Counted from the first letter of the stretch, positions 1-9,732 are shown. The stretch: 64,000 nt of DNA from Blastopirellula sediminis (GCF_020966755.1 NZ_JAJKFT010000010.1:1886720-1950719); one strand, 5' to 3'. Numbers and translations: made by a program. The notes: generated by a model from the sequence alone, not told the origin.

Positions 1-268
1 GATGTTCGCAGAACTGGACGCCGGGGACGACGGTGTCGACCGTATCGTATTCGGAACCTGCTTGCTTGGGAGCGGCCTTCGAGTTGCCGCGTCGCTTTGG
101 ATCGAAGGTGTCGATCTGCGCCATGCCGCCGCCGAGCCAGAGGAAAATCACATGCTCGGCTTTCCCTTTCGGGAAGTGCAGGGGCGTCGGCGACGCGAGT
201 ACGGAACCGCCCGTCAAAGCCGCGCCGGCAAGTGCGCCTGATTGCATGAGGAAGTTGCGTCGATTCAT
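1..268 (-). CDS. DUF1501 family protein, C-terminus beyond the window
   Basis: Only the first 89 codons are in the window; the gene runs off the left edge. The N-terminus MNRRNFLMQSGALAGAALTG looks like a Tat-type signal, followed by a stretch typical of planctomycete DUF1501 proteins (HVIFLWLGGGMAQIDTFDPK, about residues 39-58), where the family usually shows a metal-binding-like start of a sulfatase/phosphatase fold. It lies 83 bases after the DUF1549/DUF1553 gene on the same strand. That pairing is the standard arrangement in this phylum, so the two products probably act together in the periplasm. The biochemical role of DUF1501 is not established. Confidence 0.85.
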   Translation of the reverse strand, partial: MNRRNFLMQSGALAGAALTGGSVLASPTPLHFPKGKAEHVIFLWLGGGMAQIDTFDPKRRGNSKAAPKQAGSEYDTVDTVVPGVQFCEH

Positions 269-351
269 AGCTACTCCGATTTTTGACCGATGGAGGCGGG
301 AGTCAAAAGGATCTGTCTGCACCAATTGAGTTCGTAGGCGAACGGCAACGG

Positions 352-3300
352 TTACGGGGTGTAAATAAACTCTGGCGTATTCAGGACTGCCCAGAGGAAG
401 TCCTCCATACGCAATCGCCAATCTTCATTGAGCGCGTTGCTCGGCGGATCGCCGCGACGCGCTGCGGCTTCTTTTTGCATCGCCAGCGAGTTGGCCGGGC
501 CATCGACATGGTTCGACCAGCTGACGTAGCGTTCCGGTTCATGTTTCTTCGGTTCCGGGGCGATCCGCTGCGACTCGGGTATCACACGCGTTTCGTACCC
601 TTTCGAGAGAAGCGTCACATAACGCTTCTTCTCTTCATCGGTTGGCTTGCGAGTCAGCAATCGCAAAAAGACGCGATCCACCAACTGATCCAGCGGCTGA
701 TCTTCCAGGGCGAGTTCAGTCAGCTCATGCCGATCGCTCAATCGCGTTAGCCACGAGCTCATCACGCCGTTGGCGTAAATCGCCGGTTGCAGAACGTTCG
801 GTTCCGTTTCACGCAGGCTCCGCGGATCTTGGCGAGCTCCACGCCAATCAAACGCGGTCAGCACGCTGGTGACGGCCGTAATCTTCGGCAGCGAAAGGCT
901 AGGACGATCACGCTCGTTCGACGTCGAAGTCAACATCCAACTGCGGCGCGGTTTGCCCAGCGTGATGGAGTTGCTCATGGCGCGGACCCCGTCAATGTCG
1001 AGGCTCACTTCTTCCAGGTCAAACGGAGTGCCTGTGGCATGGAAGAGGGAGTCGACGATTTGCTCAGCGGTCAGGCGACGCGGCGCCGGAGCGATGTACA
1101 GCGGGCTGGTCGCGGTCAGGGTTGGATCGGTCGCACGTTGGTAGGCGTGCGAGTTCAGGATCAAGCGGCTGATCGCCTTGGGGTCGTAGTCCGACGCGAC
1201 GAGCTGTTGTCCCAGCCATCGCAGCAGTTCGGGATGGGACGGTTCTCCCTTTTCCCAGTCGGCGACGTTGGCGACCAGGCCGCGTCCCATCAGCCGTTCC
1301 CAGATGCGGTTGACCATTACCTGGGCGAAGCGTTCGTTTTGCGGCGCCGTGATGAGGGCGGCTAGACGATCGCGCGAGTTCTTAGGATCTTCGGCGAGGG
1401 CGTCGGCGACCGCTTCGTCGCAGTACCGCTCGAACGGCCAGACCGGCTGCACGACGGCGCCTGGCGCGAGCGTCACTTCGATCAACGCCTTGCGGCCGGT
1501 TTGATGCAAACGATCGGCCGGAACGCTGCTCGACTCCGGCAGTTTCACCGGCTCCTGTTTCAGCAACGCGGCGACTTGCAGCAGGTCCTCTTGTTTGGAA
1601 ACATGCGAAGGAGCGTCATGGCAGCGGGCACATTTCATCTCGACGCCGAGGAACGCCGAGCTGACGATGATTCCCTTGGCCGCCATCGGCAAGTCGTTCT
1701 GCGACGCGGTGGCGAAACCGGCCGGCCCGCCGAATCGTTCGCTCCCTTCCATCCGGATCAACTCAGTCACGAAGAGATCGGCCGGCTTGTTGTCGAGGAG
1801 CGACTCATACAACCACCAGCGGAAAGGTCCGGTGTTGTTGAGCGTCGGATTGATCATGTTGGGGTTTTCGGCCAACACGTCGAGCCAATAGCCCATCCAG
1901 TGATCGGCCGAACGCTGATCGGCCAGCAGGCGATCGACCACGTTGGCGCGGCGCTTGGCCGGATCGTCTTGAAGGAACGAGGCGATTTCGGCTTCGGTCG
2001 GCGTGACCCCGACGGTGTCGAGCGTGACGCGGCGGAGGAAGTCCATGTCGTCGGCCAGCGGCGTCAGCTTGAAATTACTGGCCTCAAACTGCGGCCAGAT
2101 GGCGCCACCTTTGATCCAGCGTTTCAGCAGATCGACTTCGGCGGCCGACAGACGGTCTCCCTTCGGCGGCATCACTTCGTTTTCGTCCTCGGAAGTGATG
2201 CGAGCGATCAGAGCGCCCTCGTCGGAGTGACCCGGAACAATCGCCGGCTCAACAGAATCGCCCCCTTCCAGCATCGAAGCGAGATTGTCGATGCGGAGTC
2301 CCCCTTGGGATTTGCTCCCTTGGTGACAGCTGTAGCAGCGAGCTTCCAGCAGCGGACGAATCTCTTTGAAGTAATCGACGCCTCCTTGTTTCCCTTGATC
2401 GGCCGCTTTGGCGACGGAGTCGATCCGCGCGGCGATGAAGTTGTCGATGTCGTTGTTGGCGGGGTAACCGGCCGGAAGCTGCGGAACTTCGACGCGGTCA
2501 ATTTCGGTCAGCCACTTGGCGGCGGCCGCACGGCGTTTGTTCCAATAGGCTTCGTTCGCGGCGCGGCGTTCCGCTCTCGCTTGTGCATTGATCTTGTCGA
2601 GATGCTCACGGCGTTCCGCTTCATAGGCGGCCCAGCCGGCGTCGGTATAGTCGACATGACGATCGCCAGGAGAGAGAAGCGACCACGACGCGATTCCTTC
2701 CGGCGAGATGGCGACGACCGTTTCCCCTAGCTCAGGACGGAACTTGCTGCCGCCGGTGATCCCGCCGAGCATCGTTTCCAAAATGACGAAGTGTTCGCCG
2801 CCGGCGGTTTCAAATTCGCACCATGCGTCTCGATTGCCGGGAGGAGCGAAGCGGAAGTCGGGGCCGAGGTCGAGATATTCGTCTTGGGCCGAGAGCAAGC
2901 CGTGTCCGCCGGGATCGTGGGGGCGGGGCGCCGTTTCCAATAGTTGCTTGCCGTCAATCGACAGCCGGCTGATGCCGCGTCCGCGCAGGAGCAATCGATG
3001 CTTTCCCGGAGGAAGGTTCACCACTGCCGACGCCCGGACATGCGAAGGATTAGCGCGATCTCCGCGAACGCCGGTCGAAACGTACTTTTGCGGCAGCTCG
3101 AACAGGCCGAACGCATCCTCAAAGTACGTCTCGGTCACTTCCGGCTCTTCGGGCCAGCCGTTTGTTTCGGGAACCCCTTTCTCGCTGATCTGGACGAGAA
3201 CTTGTCCCGAAGGAATCATCTCGCGCGTGACCGGCGGCGGGGGCGGAACGTAAACGTATCGCTGCGAGATCGCTTCGGGAGCGAGCGGCTGGCGATAGAG

Positions 3301-4047
3301 GGCGATGTTGTCCATCCAGCCTTGGAAAGACTGGCTGGCGTCGCGATGGTAGCCGGCGCCGATCACCAGATCGTCGGTATCCTGCACCGGCGGCAAGTCG
3401 GTGACGCCACCCAGGTCCCAGGTTCCATCGGTCGGCTCGCCGTCGATGTAGGCCTGAAGGCTGGCGCCTTTACCGAAGGTGTAGACCACCGCCACATGAT
3501 GCCAGCCGGTCAGCGGTACTTCGGCCTTGCTCCACCAGCGATGCCAATCGGTCTTCTTCGTTTCAGGATCTTGGCTAGTAAACAAAAAGCCCAGCTGAGC
3601 GCCGCCGTCGGTTCCTTGCAGGCGAACGGCGTAGTTCTGATTGTTTTCGCCCAGGTTCTCGCCGAGCTTGCCATGTCGCCCTTTACCGATCAGGTAGACG
3701 TTATGTCCCTTGCCGATCGACTTCACCTTGAGCCACGCCTCGAAGGCGAGCGTATCGCCGGCGCCGAAGCGAACGTTGGTGAAACCGCCTCGCTCGTGGT
3801 CTTTGACGACGATGCACCCTTCGTGTCCGGCGAAGGAGGTGGCGCGGTTATCGGCGCTGAAGTTGGGATAGCGCGGCGACTGCGGGCCCGCGGCCGGCGA
3901 GCCGAACTTTCCTAGCCAAGCGCCGGGCTGCGACTGGCCGTCGAAACGCCACTCGAGAATTGGTTCCGCTTGCGCGGCGCCAGCGGTTGCGAGCAACATC
4001 AGGGCGGCCAGAAGCAGTAGGCTCTGGAAGCGGTGGGAGTTGTTCAT
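352..4047 (-). CDS. LamG / PSCyt / DUF1549 / DUF1553 exported protein
   Basis: A large planctomycete-type secreted protein. An upstream in-frame ATG at 4071 would add 8 residues; I prefer 4047 because it gives a normal signal peptide (MNNSHRFQSLLLLAALMLLA, then AQA). Neither start has a clear Shine-Dalgarno sequence. Counting from 4071, a LamG-like lectin domain covers about residues 35-270. A PSCyt heme-type CxxCH motif (CYSCHQ) sits near 579, DUF1549 follows from about 650, a second CxxCH (CARCHD) is near 812, and DUF1553 fills the C-terminus with the usual GLVANVADWE-like stretch. The two CxxCH motifs suggest c-type heme attachment outside the cytoplasm. The gene follows a FecR-like gene and precedes DUF1501 in an apparent sigma-factor operon. 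Confidence 0.9.
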   Translation of the reverse strand: MNNSHRFQSLLLLAALMLLATAGAAQAEPILEWRFDGQSQPGAWLGKFGSPAAGPQSPRYPNFSADNRATSFAGHEGCIVVKDHERGGFTNVRFGAGDTLAFEAWLKVKSIGKGHNVYLIGKGRHGKLGENLGENNQNYAVRLQGTDGGAQLGFLFTSQDPETKKTDWHRWWSKAEVPLTGWHHVAVVYTFGKGASLQAYIDGEPTDGTWDLGGVTDLPPVQDTDDLVIGAGYHRDASQSFQGWMDNIALYRQPLAPEAISQRYVYVPPPPPVTREMIPSGQVLVQISEKGVPETNGWPEEPEVTETYFEDAFGLFELPQKYVSTGVRGDRANPSHVRASAVVNLPPGKHRLLLRGRGISRLSIDGKQLLETAPRPHDPGGHGLLSAQDEYLDLGPDFRFAPPGNRDAWCEFETAGGEHFVILETMLGGITGGSKFRPELGETVVAISPEGIASWSLLSPGDRHVDYTDAGWAAYEAERREHLDKINAQARAERRAANEAYWNKRRAAAAKWLTEIDRVEVPQLPAGYPANNDIDNFIAARIDSVAKAADQGKQGGVDYFKEIRPLLEARCYSCHQGSKSQGGLRIDNLASMLEGGDSVEPAIVPGHSDEGALIARITSEDENEVMPPKGDRLSAAEVDLLKRWIKGGAIWPQFEASNFKLTPLADDMDFLRRVTLDTVGVTPTEAEIASFLQDDPAKRRANVVDRLLADQRSADHWMGYWLDVLAENPNMINPTLNNTGPFRWWLYESLLDNKPADLFVTELIRMEGSERFGGPAGFATASQNDLPMAAKGIIVSSAFLGVEMKCARCHDAPSHVSKQEDLLQVAALLKQEPVKLPESSSVPADRLHQTGRKALIEVTLAPGAVVQPVWPFERYCDEAVADALAEDPKNSRDRLAALITAPQNERFAQVMVNRIWERLMGRGLVANVADWEKGEPSHPELLRWLGQQLVASDYDPKAISRLILNSHAYQRATDPTLTATSPLYIAPAPRRLTAEQIVDSLFHATGTPFDLEEVSLDIDGVRAMSNSITLGKPRRSWMLTSTSNERDRPSLSLPKITAVTSVLTAFDWRGARQDPRSLRETEPNVLQPAIYANGVMSSWLTRLSDRHELTELALEDQPLDQLVDRVFLRLLTRKPTDEEKKRYVTLLSKGYETRVIPESQRIAPEPKKHEPERYVSWSNHVDGPANSLAMQKEAAARRGDPPSNALNEDWRLRMEDFLWAVLNTPEFIYTP

Positions 4048-4122
4048 ACGTGCTGTGGGGGTTGAGGACATGTGGATGTGCGGGGTGGGGCAAAGTGAGG
4101 CTTTGACCGCGGGGAGGGAACG

Positions 4123-5802
4123 TTACCGAATGGCCGGGAGGCCGCCGACATAAACCGGATCGACGTAGTGTCCATCGTCCATGGCGTCTTGGAAAAACAA
4201 GCCTTCGACCTTTTCGCCGGGAGCGTAGCCGAGATCGGACAGATCGATGCCGACCGCCAATCCGCGAAAACGAATTCCTTGTTTGATCGGCGTCGCTTCC
4301 AACGACTCGAGTTCGGCGAGCGACGCTGCCGGTTGGCCATACATATGGACGTAAAAGTCGGTCAAGTTGCAGACGCTGGCCGACTCCATCGTCAGGTCGT
4401 AGACCCGGATGGTGTGCGACTTCAGGCCATCATGAAACTTCAGCGGGCTGATGTGAAACGCGTCCCCGTCGGGAGGATTCGAGAACGTTTGCAGATCAAA
4501 GAAGACGACGTCGGGGCCGGGGCCATTCACGATCGGTTGATCGAATTGGATCGCCAAGCCGGGCGTGGCCGACTCGCCCGATAGTACAGGATCGGAAGTA
4601 AGAGGCTCGACGCTGCCGCCAGGATTGATCACGCCGGTGACGAGACTGCAGTCCGAAGAGGTTTCGATACGCGGGCTGGGCAGCGTCTCTTTACCGCAGA
4701 GATAAGCGCCGGTCGAAACGGCTTTGAACGCCGTCACGTGCGACGGAATAAGATCTTCGACCAGGATTTCGCGGATCCGGCCGTCACGCTGCACGGTCAC
4801 GCTGATCAAATCCTCGGCTCCGCCGTCGGCCGCTTTCGTCGCTTTGTACGAAACGATGCGATCAGGGAGTCCGCGGCGATAGGTGCTCGCGTCGAACGGA
4901 ATGTCGTTGGCGGCGAAGACGCGCCCCTTGGCGAGCTTCAGCGCCTTGCCATCGGTCAGGCGGATTTCGTCGCGGGCCGGCTTGGCGGTCGGGTTCGCTT
5001 CGTAAACGTCGGCGGCGCCTTCGATCACTTGAACTTCCGTTTCGCTCATTTCGGAGACGTTGACGGTAAAGCGCGTGCCGCGATCGACGACATGCGTCAC
5101 CGGCGTTTCGACCCGAAAGCCTTCGGCGCCATCGGGAGCGTGAACGCTACAGCGGCCAATATCGAGGGCCAGACATTCGTCGGATAGAACGCGGAAGACG
5201 GCCGGTCCTTCGACGATCGCCGTCGCTCCGGCCGGGAACTTGATCTTCACCAGGCCGCTCATCAGCACATATTCGCGGAGCGGCGTCAGGACCGAGCGAG
5301 CCGGCGGCGCCAGTTCGCCAAAGAATTTGGCGCGAGCCATGCTGGTAAAGCGAACTTTGCCGTCTAGCGATTCTTCCGTCGTCGACTGGGCGACGTCAGA
5401 CCGCATGGTCGTCCAGACGCCGTAGGAAACGACCGCGAGGAGCGAGAGCGCAACGACAAAGTACATCGCCGAGCGCCGTTGGGAACGGGCGGGAGGAGCG
5501 GCCTCTTTCTTTTGAACCGAAGCGGTGGCGAGACGTCCAACGTCGGCCATTACGCCGCTGACGAACGATTGCGAATCTTCTGGCAGCCGGGACATGACCT
5601 CTTCAACGAACTGGTCTTGTCGCGAAGGGACTTCGGCGACCGCCAAACCGAGCAAGCGGTGCGTCTGATACATGTCGGCGGCCAACTGCAGCAAGCTCTC
5701 GTCGGCGGCGAGCATGTCACGCAGCTCCGCCATTCCGGCTTCGTCCAATTCCCCTTCGAGGTAATCGGTCCACAGTTCAGAAAATCGTTCGGGAACGTTC
5801 AT
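4123..5802 (-). CDS. FecR-like membrane protein, partner of the adjacent ECF sigma factor
   Basis: The protein has 559 residues. The cytoplasmic N-terminus (FSELWTDYLEGELDEAGMAE) is the short anti-sigma-like helix region common in planctomycete FecR proteins. One membrane segment follows at about residues 115-133 (SAMYFVVALSLLAVVSYGVW). A FecR beta domain at about 165-270 contains VETPVTHVVDRGTRFTVNV and VQVIEGAADVYEA. The last 230 residues are a beta-rich extracellular region of unknown type. The start codon overlaps the stop of the sigma factor gene by four bases (ATGA), so translation is probably coupled. The likely role is to hold or release the sigma factor in response to an outside signal; this rests on family and context. 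Confidence 0.85.
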   Translation of the reverse strand: MNVPERFSELWTDYLEGELDEAGMAELRDMLAADESLLQLAADMYQTHRLLGLAVAEVPSRQDQFVEEVMSRLPEDSQSFVSGVMADVGRLATASVQKKEAAPPARSQRRSAMYFVVALSLLAVVSYGVWTTMRSDVAQSTTEESLDGKVRFTSMARAKFFGELAPPARSVLTPLREYVLMSGLVKIKFPAGATAIVEGPAVFRVLSDECLALDIGRCSVHAPDGAEGFRVETPVTHVVDRGTRFTVNVSEMSETEVQVIEGAADVYEANPTAKPARDEIRLTDGKALKLAKGRVFAANDIPFDASTYRRGLPDRIVSYKATKAADGGAEDLISVTVQRDGRIREILVEDLIPSHVTAFKAVSTGAYLCGKETLPSPRIETSSDCSLVTGVINPGGSVEPLTSDPVLSGESATPGLAIQFDQPIVNGPGPDVVFFDLQTFSNPPDGDAFHISPLKFHDGLKSHTIRVYDLTMESASVCNLTDFYVHMYGQPAASLAELESLEATPIKQGIRFRGLAVGIDLSDLGYAPGEKVEGLFFQDAMDDGHYVDPVYVGGLPAIR

Positions 5803-6395
5803 GTTGCGCCCCCTTCGGCGTTCATCATACGAGCTTCAATACATTGCTGAAGTTTTTGTCGAATCTGCCACAGCTGCTTTTTGACGGCCGCGACCGAGCG
5901 ACCGCTGCGAGCGGCCATTTCTTCGAGCGGGATTTCTTCGTCGTAACGCCATGAGACGAAGCGACGTAAATGTTCGGCCAGCGAGTCGACGCAGGCCTGT
6001 AGATGATCAAGCCGCGTCGCAAACAGTTCCGGCGGCTCTTCGCCGCGCTTTTGCAATTCGCGCTGCAATAGGTCAGGGGCGTAACGTGCGTGATAGTCGG
6101 CCAGGCGACGCAAGCGGGTAAACTCGGTCTTCAACTGATACCGGGCGATCGCGAACAGCCACGCGTCGAATCGTGTGCCAGGTTCGTAATCGTCCAAGCG
6201 AGTAAAAGCGGCGACGAACGTCCGCTGCGCGATTTCGTCGACGTCGATTCCTGGAGGCGCATGGCTGGCGAGCCACGCACGGAGCGGGGCTTCGAATTGG
6301 CGAACGACCAGCACGAAGGAATCGGTGTTTCCTTCCCGGGTACGCTGAATCGCCGCTTCCAGGGTCGAATTGTCGAAGTTGGCAGGAGTCGTCAT
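5799..6395 (-). CDS. ECF sigma factor, planctomycete/verrucomicrobial type
   Basis: A 198-residue sigma-70 family protein of the ECF group. Region 2 is visible as VDEIAQRTFVAAFTRLDDY and FDAWLFAIARYQ. Region 4 is visible as EIPLEEMAARSGRSVAAVKK followed by QLWQIRQKLQQCI, a helix-turn-helix for the -35 element. I chose ATG at 6395; a GTG one codon earlier (6398) is also possible. It heads the FecR-LamG/PSCyt-DUF1501 operon and overlaps the FecR gene by four bases. Such sigma factors usually read their own operon. A GTAACC hexamer, a plausible ECF -35 element, occurs about 30 bases upstream on the minus strand. Confidence 0.92.
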   Translation of the reverse strand: MTTPANFDNSTLEAAIQRTREGNTDSFVLVVRQFEAPLRAWLASHAPPGIDVDEIAQRTFVAAFTRLDDYEPGTRFDAWLFAIARYQLKTEFTRLRRLADYHARYAPDLLQRELQKRGEEPPELFATRLDHLQACVDSLAEHLRRFVSWRYDEEIPLEEMAARSGRSVAAVKKQLWQIRQKLQQCIEARMMNAEGGAT

Positions 6396-6729
6396 CACAA
6401 CCCAATGGCACTTGTAGGACCCAGGTTACCCTGGTGTGTTAGAAAGTTTGCCGTTAAGGCGCAAATAATTGATTTGTATTGCACTTTGCAGCCTCTCGGG
6501 CTCTTTTTAGCGGATCGAAAGGGGGCGTTCTTGCCCTCCTTCTTTCATTATCCTCTAGCCAAGCCCTTTGCGTCGAATACGTCGCTGCTTCGCAAAACGC
6601 GCAAGGTTCGTAGGCGAAGCAATTGCCGCCGGTTACTTGGGGCGCCTGATTCGCGCTGCCTGAGTGGGAGCGAAACCTAGACTGTAGGAACTGACCCAAC
6701 GGCTACTCCTTGCGAGCGACGAGCATCTT
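6396..6729. other. Divergent intergenic region, sigma factor / CDF-like gene
   Basis: These 334 bases separate the minus-strand sigma operon from the plus-strand transporter, so both promoters must lie here. A short inverted repeat, CCAGGTTACCCTGG, occurs at 6421-6434 next to the sigma gene; on the minus strand it includes GTAACC. An AT-rich patch lies at about 6463-6482. I see no ORF with coding character and no clear terminator. Confidence 0.5.
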
Positions 6730-7683
6730 GTGACGACTGACGCAAACGGGGCATCGACGATCGAACGACAATCGCTGGAAACCGGCAAGTGGGCGAATCT
6801 GTTCATGGCCGTTGCCGGGGTCGTGGCCGCTTATGCGTCGCATTCCGACGCCTTGCTGGTGGATGGTTTGTATTCCGGCGTGAACTTCTTCTCGGCGATC
6901 ATCGCTGCGCGGATTAGCCAGTCGCTACTGGCTCCGCCTGACGCGCGCTATCCGTTTGGCTATGACGCGTACGAAGCGATCTACGTGAAGTATCGCTCGC
7001 TAGTGCTGCTCGGAATCATCTCCTTCGCCATCTTTGGCGCGATTGCAAAGATCATCCGCTACGCCGGCGGGGGCGAAGTTGCGGCCTTGAACTTCGGACC
7101 GATCGTCATCTACATGGTGGCGATGGTGGCGATCTGCTTCGGTCTGGCGGCCTGGCACTATAAAAATTGGAAACTTACCGGCAGTCGCAGCGAGTTGCTC
7201 CAGACCGAAATGAAAGCGGCGGTCGTTGACGGAATCATCAGCGCCGGAGCAGGGGGAGGTCTGGTCGGCGCCGCGCTGTTGCGAGGAACTCCGCTGGAAT
7301 TCATCGTGCCGGTTTCCGATTCGATCGTCGTGCTCATCATGTGCGGATTCATCGTTGGCCAACCGCTGCGAATCTTTTTGAGTTCGCTGCACGAGGTGGC
7401 TGGCGGCATGGCGCCGGAAGACGTTTGTGCGAAAGCGCGATCGATCGCGGAAGAGACCGCAAAAGGGCAAGAGGTCGATGTTCTGACGGTCTCGACGACG
7501 AAGCTGGGACGCAGCTATTTCGTGATCGCCTATCTCAAGCCAAAGACGTCGGTTACCGCCGAAGAAGTTGACGCATTTCGCGAAAAACTGATGTCCGAAT
7601 GTCAGGAAGCGATTGGCATCGTCAAAACGGAAGTGATCATCACGGCGAATCCGCCTTACGAAGCGCCGCAGCCGCAGGGCTGA
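6730..7683 (+). CDS. CDF-like cation transporter without canonical metal ligands
   Basis: A 317-residue membrane protein with the cation diffusion facilitator layout: six predicted membrane helices in the first 220 residues, then a cytoplasmic alpha/beta domain of about 95 residues. It starts at GTG. Helix 2 reads SDALLVDGLYSGVNFF, where the family normally has Asp-x2-His-x3-Asp; here Tyr and Asn replace His and the second Asp. Helix 5 reads EMKAAVVDGIIS, where the usual His four residues before Asp is Ala. The tetrahedral Zn/Cd/Fe site therefore looks altered, and the substrate cannot be assigned from zinc transporters. It converges with a P450 gene seven bases downstream. Confidence 0.85.
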   Translation: MTTDANGASTIERQSLETGKWANLFMAVAGVVAAYASHSDALLVDGLYSGVNFFSAIIAARISQSLLAPPDARYPFGYDAYEAIYVKYRSLVLLGIISFAIFGAIAKIIRYAGGGEVAALNFGPIVIYMVAMVAICFGLAAWHYKNWKLTGSRSELLQTEMKAAVVDGIISAGAGGGLVGAALLRGTPLEFIVPVSDSIVVLIMCGFIVGQPLRIFLSSLHEVAGGMAPEDVCAKARSIAEETAKGQEVDVLTVSTTKLGRSYFVIAYLKPKTSVTAEEVDAFREKLMSECQEAIGIVKTEVIITANPPYEAPQPQG

Positions 7684-7689
7684 TTTGCG

Positions 7690-9234
7690 CTACTTCCGCG
7701 AGACTTCGTCTTTCGCCAACGTTTCGTCGCTTGCCGACGACTCGGAACTTTCGGGCGTCATCCCGGCGGAGGGCTCGCGCGGCTCAAGCGTTACGAGCGT
7801 TCCGTCGGCCGGTTTGGTCGAGACGCCCGCCTTGGCAGGGTTGTTCGCATTCACGGCATGGAAGCGGAATAGCTTCACGAAGACGCCAACGACAAGCGCG
7901 ACTTCCAACTGCCCCAAATGTTTGCCGGGACAGACGCGCGAGCCGTGGCCGAAACCGAAGTGAAGATATTCCTTGGAGCGCGACTTGTCTGCGGCCAAGG
8001 TTTCCCAACGCTGCGGAGCGAAGACGTCGGCAGGGTACCCGGTTGCCGCTTCTCCCCAATGATCGGCGTGTCGATTGGCGTGCCAAACGTCGAGCAGAAT
8101 GTGCGTCCCTTTCGGAATCTCCATCACGCGGCCGTCCGCCGTTTCAATCCGCGTCGTCGCCGTCGCTTTGCGGGGGAGAAAATAAAGCGAGGGAGTCAGC
8201 CGCAGCGTTTCTTCGAGCGCTGCGTTCAACTTGCTCGCCGCCGCCAGGTTATCAGGGGTGAAATGCGCGATCGGCCCGACTTCGCGGAAGACTTCCTCTT
8301 GCCACGCTTCGTCTCTGGCCAGGTGAGAGATCGCCCAGGTCGCGTAGGAGGTGGTCGCTTCTAGCGCGCCAGCAAGAAAGACCTTGATGTTGCTGCGGAG
8401 CGCTTCGTCCGGAGCGTCGGTTTTCAGCTTGTCCCACAATCCACCGCCAGTGGCGCGAGCGGCCAGAACGCGATCGGTCAGACTTTCAAACGCGGCGAAG
8501 TCGCGATTGGCCTGATCGTAGCGGCGACTGACTTTGGCGAGCATCTCGCGCGATATGCCGAACCGGTTGGTGACCGTATCTTGCACAATGTGATCGATTA
8601 CCCGTTCCAGCGCCGGGACGTAATAGTCGCGCAGCTCCTGATAATCAATCGACGCGCCGAAGAAGCAAGTGACCAGCATCTCGAGCATCAGCGTTTTGAT
8701 TTCGGGCTCAAGCGCGATCTGCAACTGATGCGAATTCGTTTCGGCCAGATGTTTTCTCAGCAGCACGAGTCGCTCGCGTATGGTCTTGCGGAGCGTGTCG
8801 CAGAAACCTTGGAAGATGTCGATCTGGAAGAGGGCGGTCTTGCCGAACGGGGCGGCCGAGACTTTGCGTTGACGCCGCCACATCACGCCGTTGCCGAACA
8901 GCAGCGTATCCTCGCCGGTCGCGCGGGCGATGCCGGTTGAGGGCAACGTGTCGCGGTCAAATTGTCCTTCGCGATCGCCGGTGGCGGTCAGGATTGCGCG
9001 GATGACGCCAGGGTCGCGGGTGACCAGCACCGGATCGAAGCCGGGAACTTTGAGGTAGCGATTGTGTCGGCCAGGACCCTCCTCTTCGTCGGCTCGCCAG
9101 AAATAGGTTTCCAGAATTTCGATCGGCCGCTGGAAATTCCAAGGATGCGGGAAGGGGAGGGTTCGTCGCCCCGGCGCCCAGCAAATGGGAACTCGCGTTG
9201 GTTGGCAGTCGCCGCCGAAAGGATTGTTGGCCAT
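7690..9234 (-). CDS. Cytochrome P450
   Basis: A 514-residue P450. The heme-thiolate signature FGFGHGSRVCPGKHLG lies near residues 422-437, with the axial cysteine near 432. The ExxR motif of helix K is seen as ALEETLRL. The oxygen-binding helix I stretch is around VFLAGALEATTSYATW, with the acid/Thr pair partly altered. There is no N-terminal membrane anchor, so it is likely a soluble monooxygenase that needs a separate electron donor. A flavodoxin gene lies about 500 bases away on the same strand and could serve, but that link is inference. The substrate is unknown. The length is slightly above the bacterial average because of the C-terminal tail. Confidence 0.93.
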   Translation of the reverse strand: MANNPFGGDCQPTRVPICWAPGRRTLPFPHPWNFQRPIEILETYFWRADEEEGPGRHNRYLKVPGFDPVLVTRDPGVIRAILTATGDREGQFDRDTLPSTGIARATGEDTLLFGNGVMWRRQRKVSAAPFGKTALFQIDIFQGFCDTLRKTIRERLVLLRKHLAETNSHQLQIALEPEIKTLMLEMLVTCFFGASIDYQELRDYYVPALERVIDHIVQDTVTNRFGISREMLAKVSRRYDQANRDFAAFESLTDRVLAARATGGGLWDKLKTDAPDEALRSNIKVFLAGALEATTSYATWAISHLARDEAWQEEVFREVGPIAHFTPDNLAAASKLNAALEETLRLTPSLYFLPRKATATTRIETADGRVMEIPKGTHILLDVWHANRHADHWGEAATGYPADVFAPQRWETLAADKSRSKEYLHFGFGHGSRVCPGKHLGQLEVALVVGVFVKLFRFHAVNANNPAKAGVSTKPADGTLVTLEPREPSAGMTPESSESSASDETLAKDEVSRK

Positions 9235-9436
9235 CGAGGATGTTCGAGTTTGCTTTGCTTTAGGAAAAAACGAAGCGAGTTCCGGCCTGCACCGGAGAAT
9301 CTATTGTCACTTGGCGAAAGAGGCTATTCAATGATCGCGGAAACGAGAGGGAGATGGGGTAGATTCCGTAGAAAAAAATTCTGCGTCTTCTCCAAACTAG
9401 CAAAGTGCCAGCGATCTCCATGTCTTTTCTCGATGA

Positions 9437-9676
9437 CGCGATTCGCTTTCCAGAGTAGGAAAAAATCGCCCAGTGGCGGTCGAGATGGTGCCAGTTGGCG
9501 CTCAGGACGCGAGCGAGATCGTGCAGCCGTAGGAGCTTGCTGCGGGAGAAGACGACGAACTGCTGACGACCAGCATGGGGCTGATCCGCTATCGCGTCTA
9601 TGGTGGGGGGCGTTGCACCGGATTTACGGAGCGTTCGCCGGTCGAGGAAACGCTATGGGCCGAGCACGACCTTTAG
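9437..9676 (+). pseudogene. Possible degraded coding fragment with an in-frame TAG
   Basis: The 498-base gap between the P450 and flavodoxin genes contains no intact gene. One plus-strand frame stays open from 9437 to TAG at 9674 except for a single TAG at 9530-9532. The peptide after that stop, with ELAAGEDDELLTTSMGLIRY and later a GGG-R-C stretch, reads like real protein rather than noise. I do not recognise it. It may be a gene remnant, or chance. The rest of the gap (9235-9436 and 9677-9732) shows nothing clear except the presumed P450 promoter near its left side. Confidence 0.2.
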
Positions 9677-9732
9677 GATCCGCCGACGCATACCCGGGCC
9701 GAGCAGAAGTTATTGTTGCCGAGCTTCGTGGT

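Noticed and set aside
1501-2730. Plus-strand ORF of 409 residues opposite the DUF1549/DUF1553 gene
   Set aside because: Antisense shadow; the minus strand carries clear CxxCH and family motifs.
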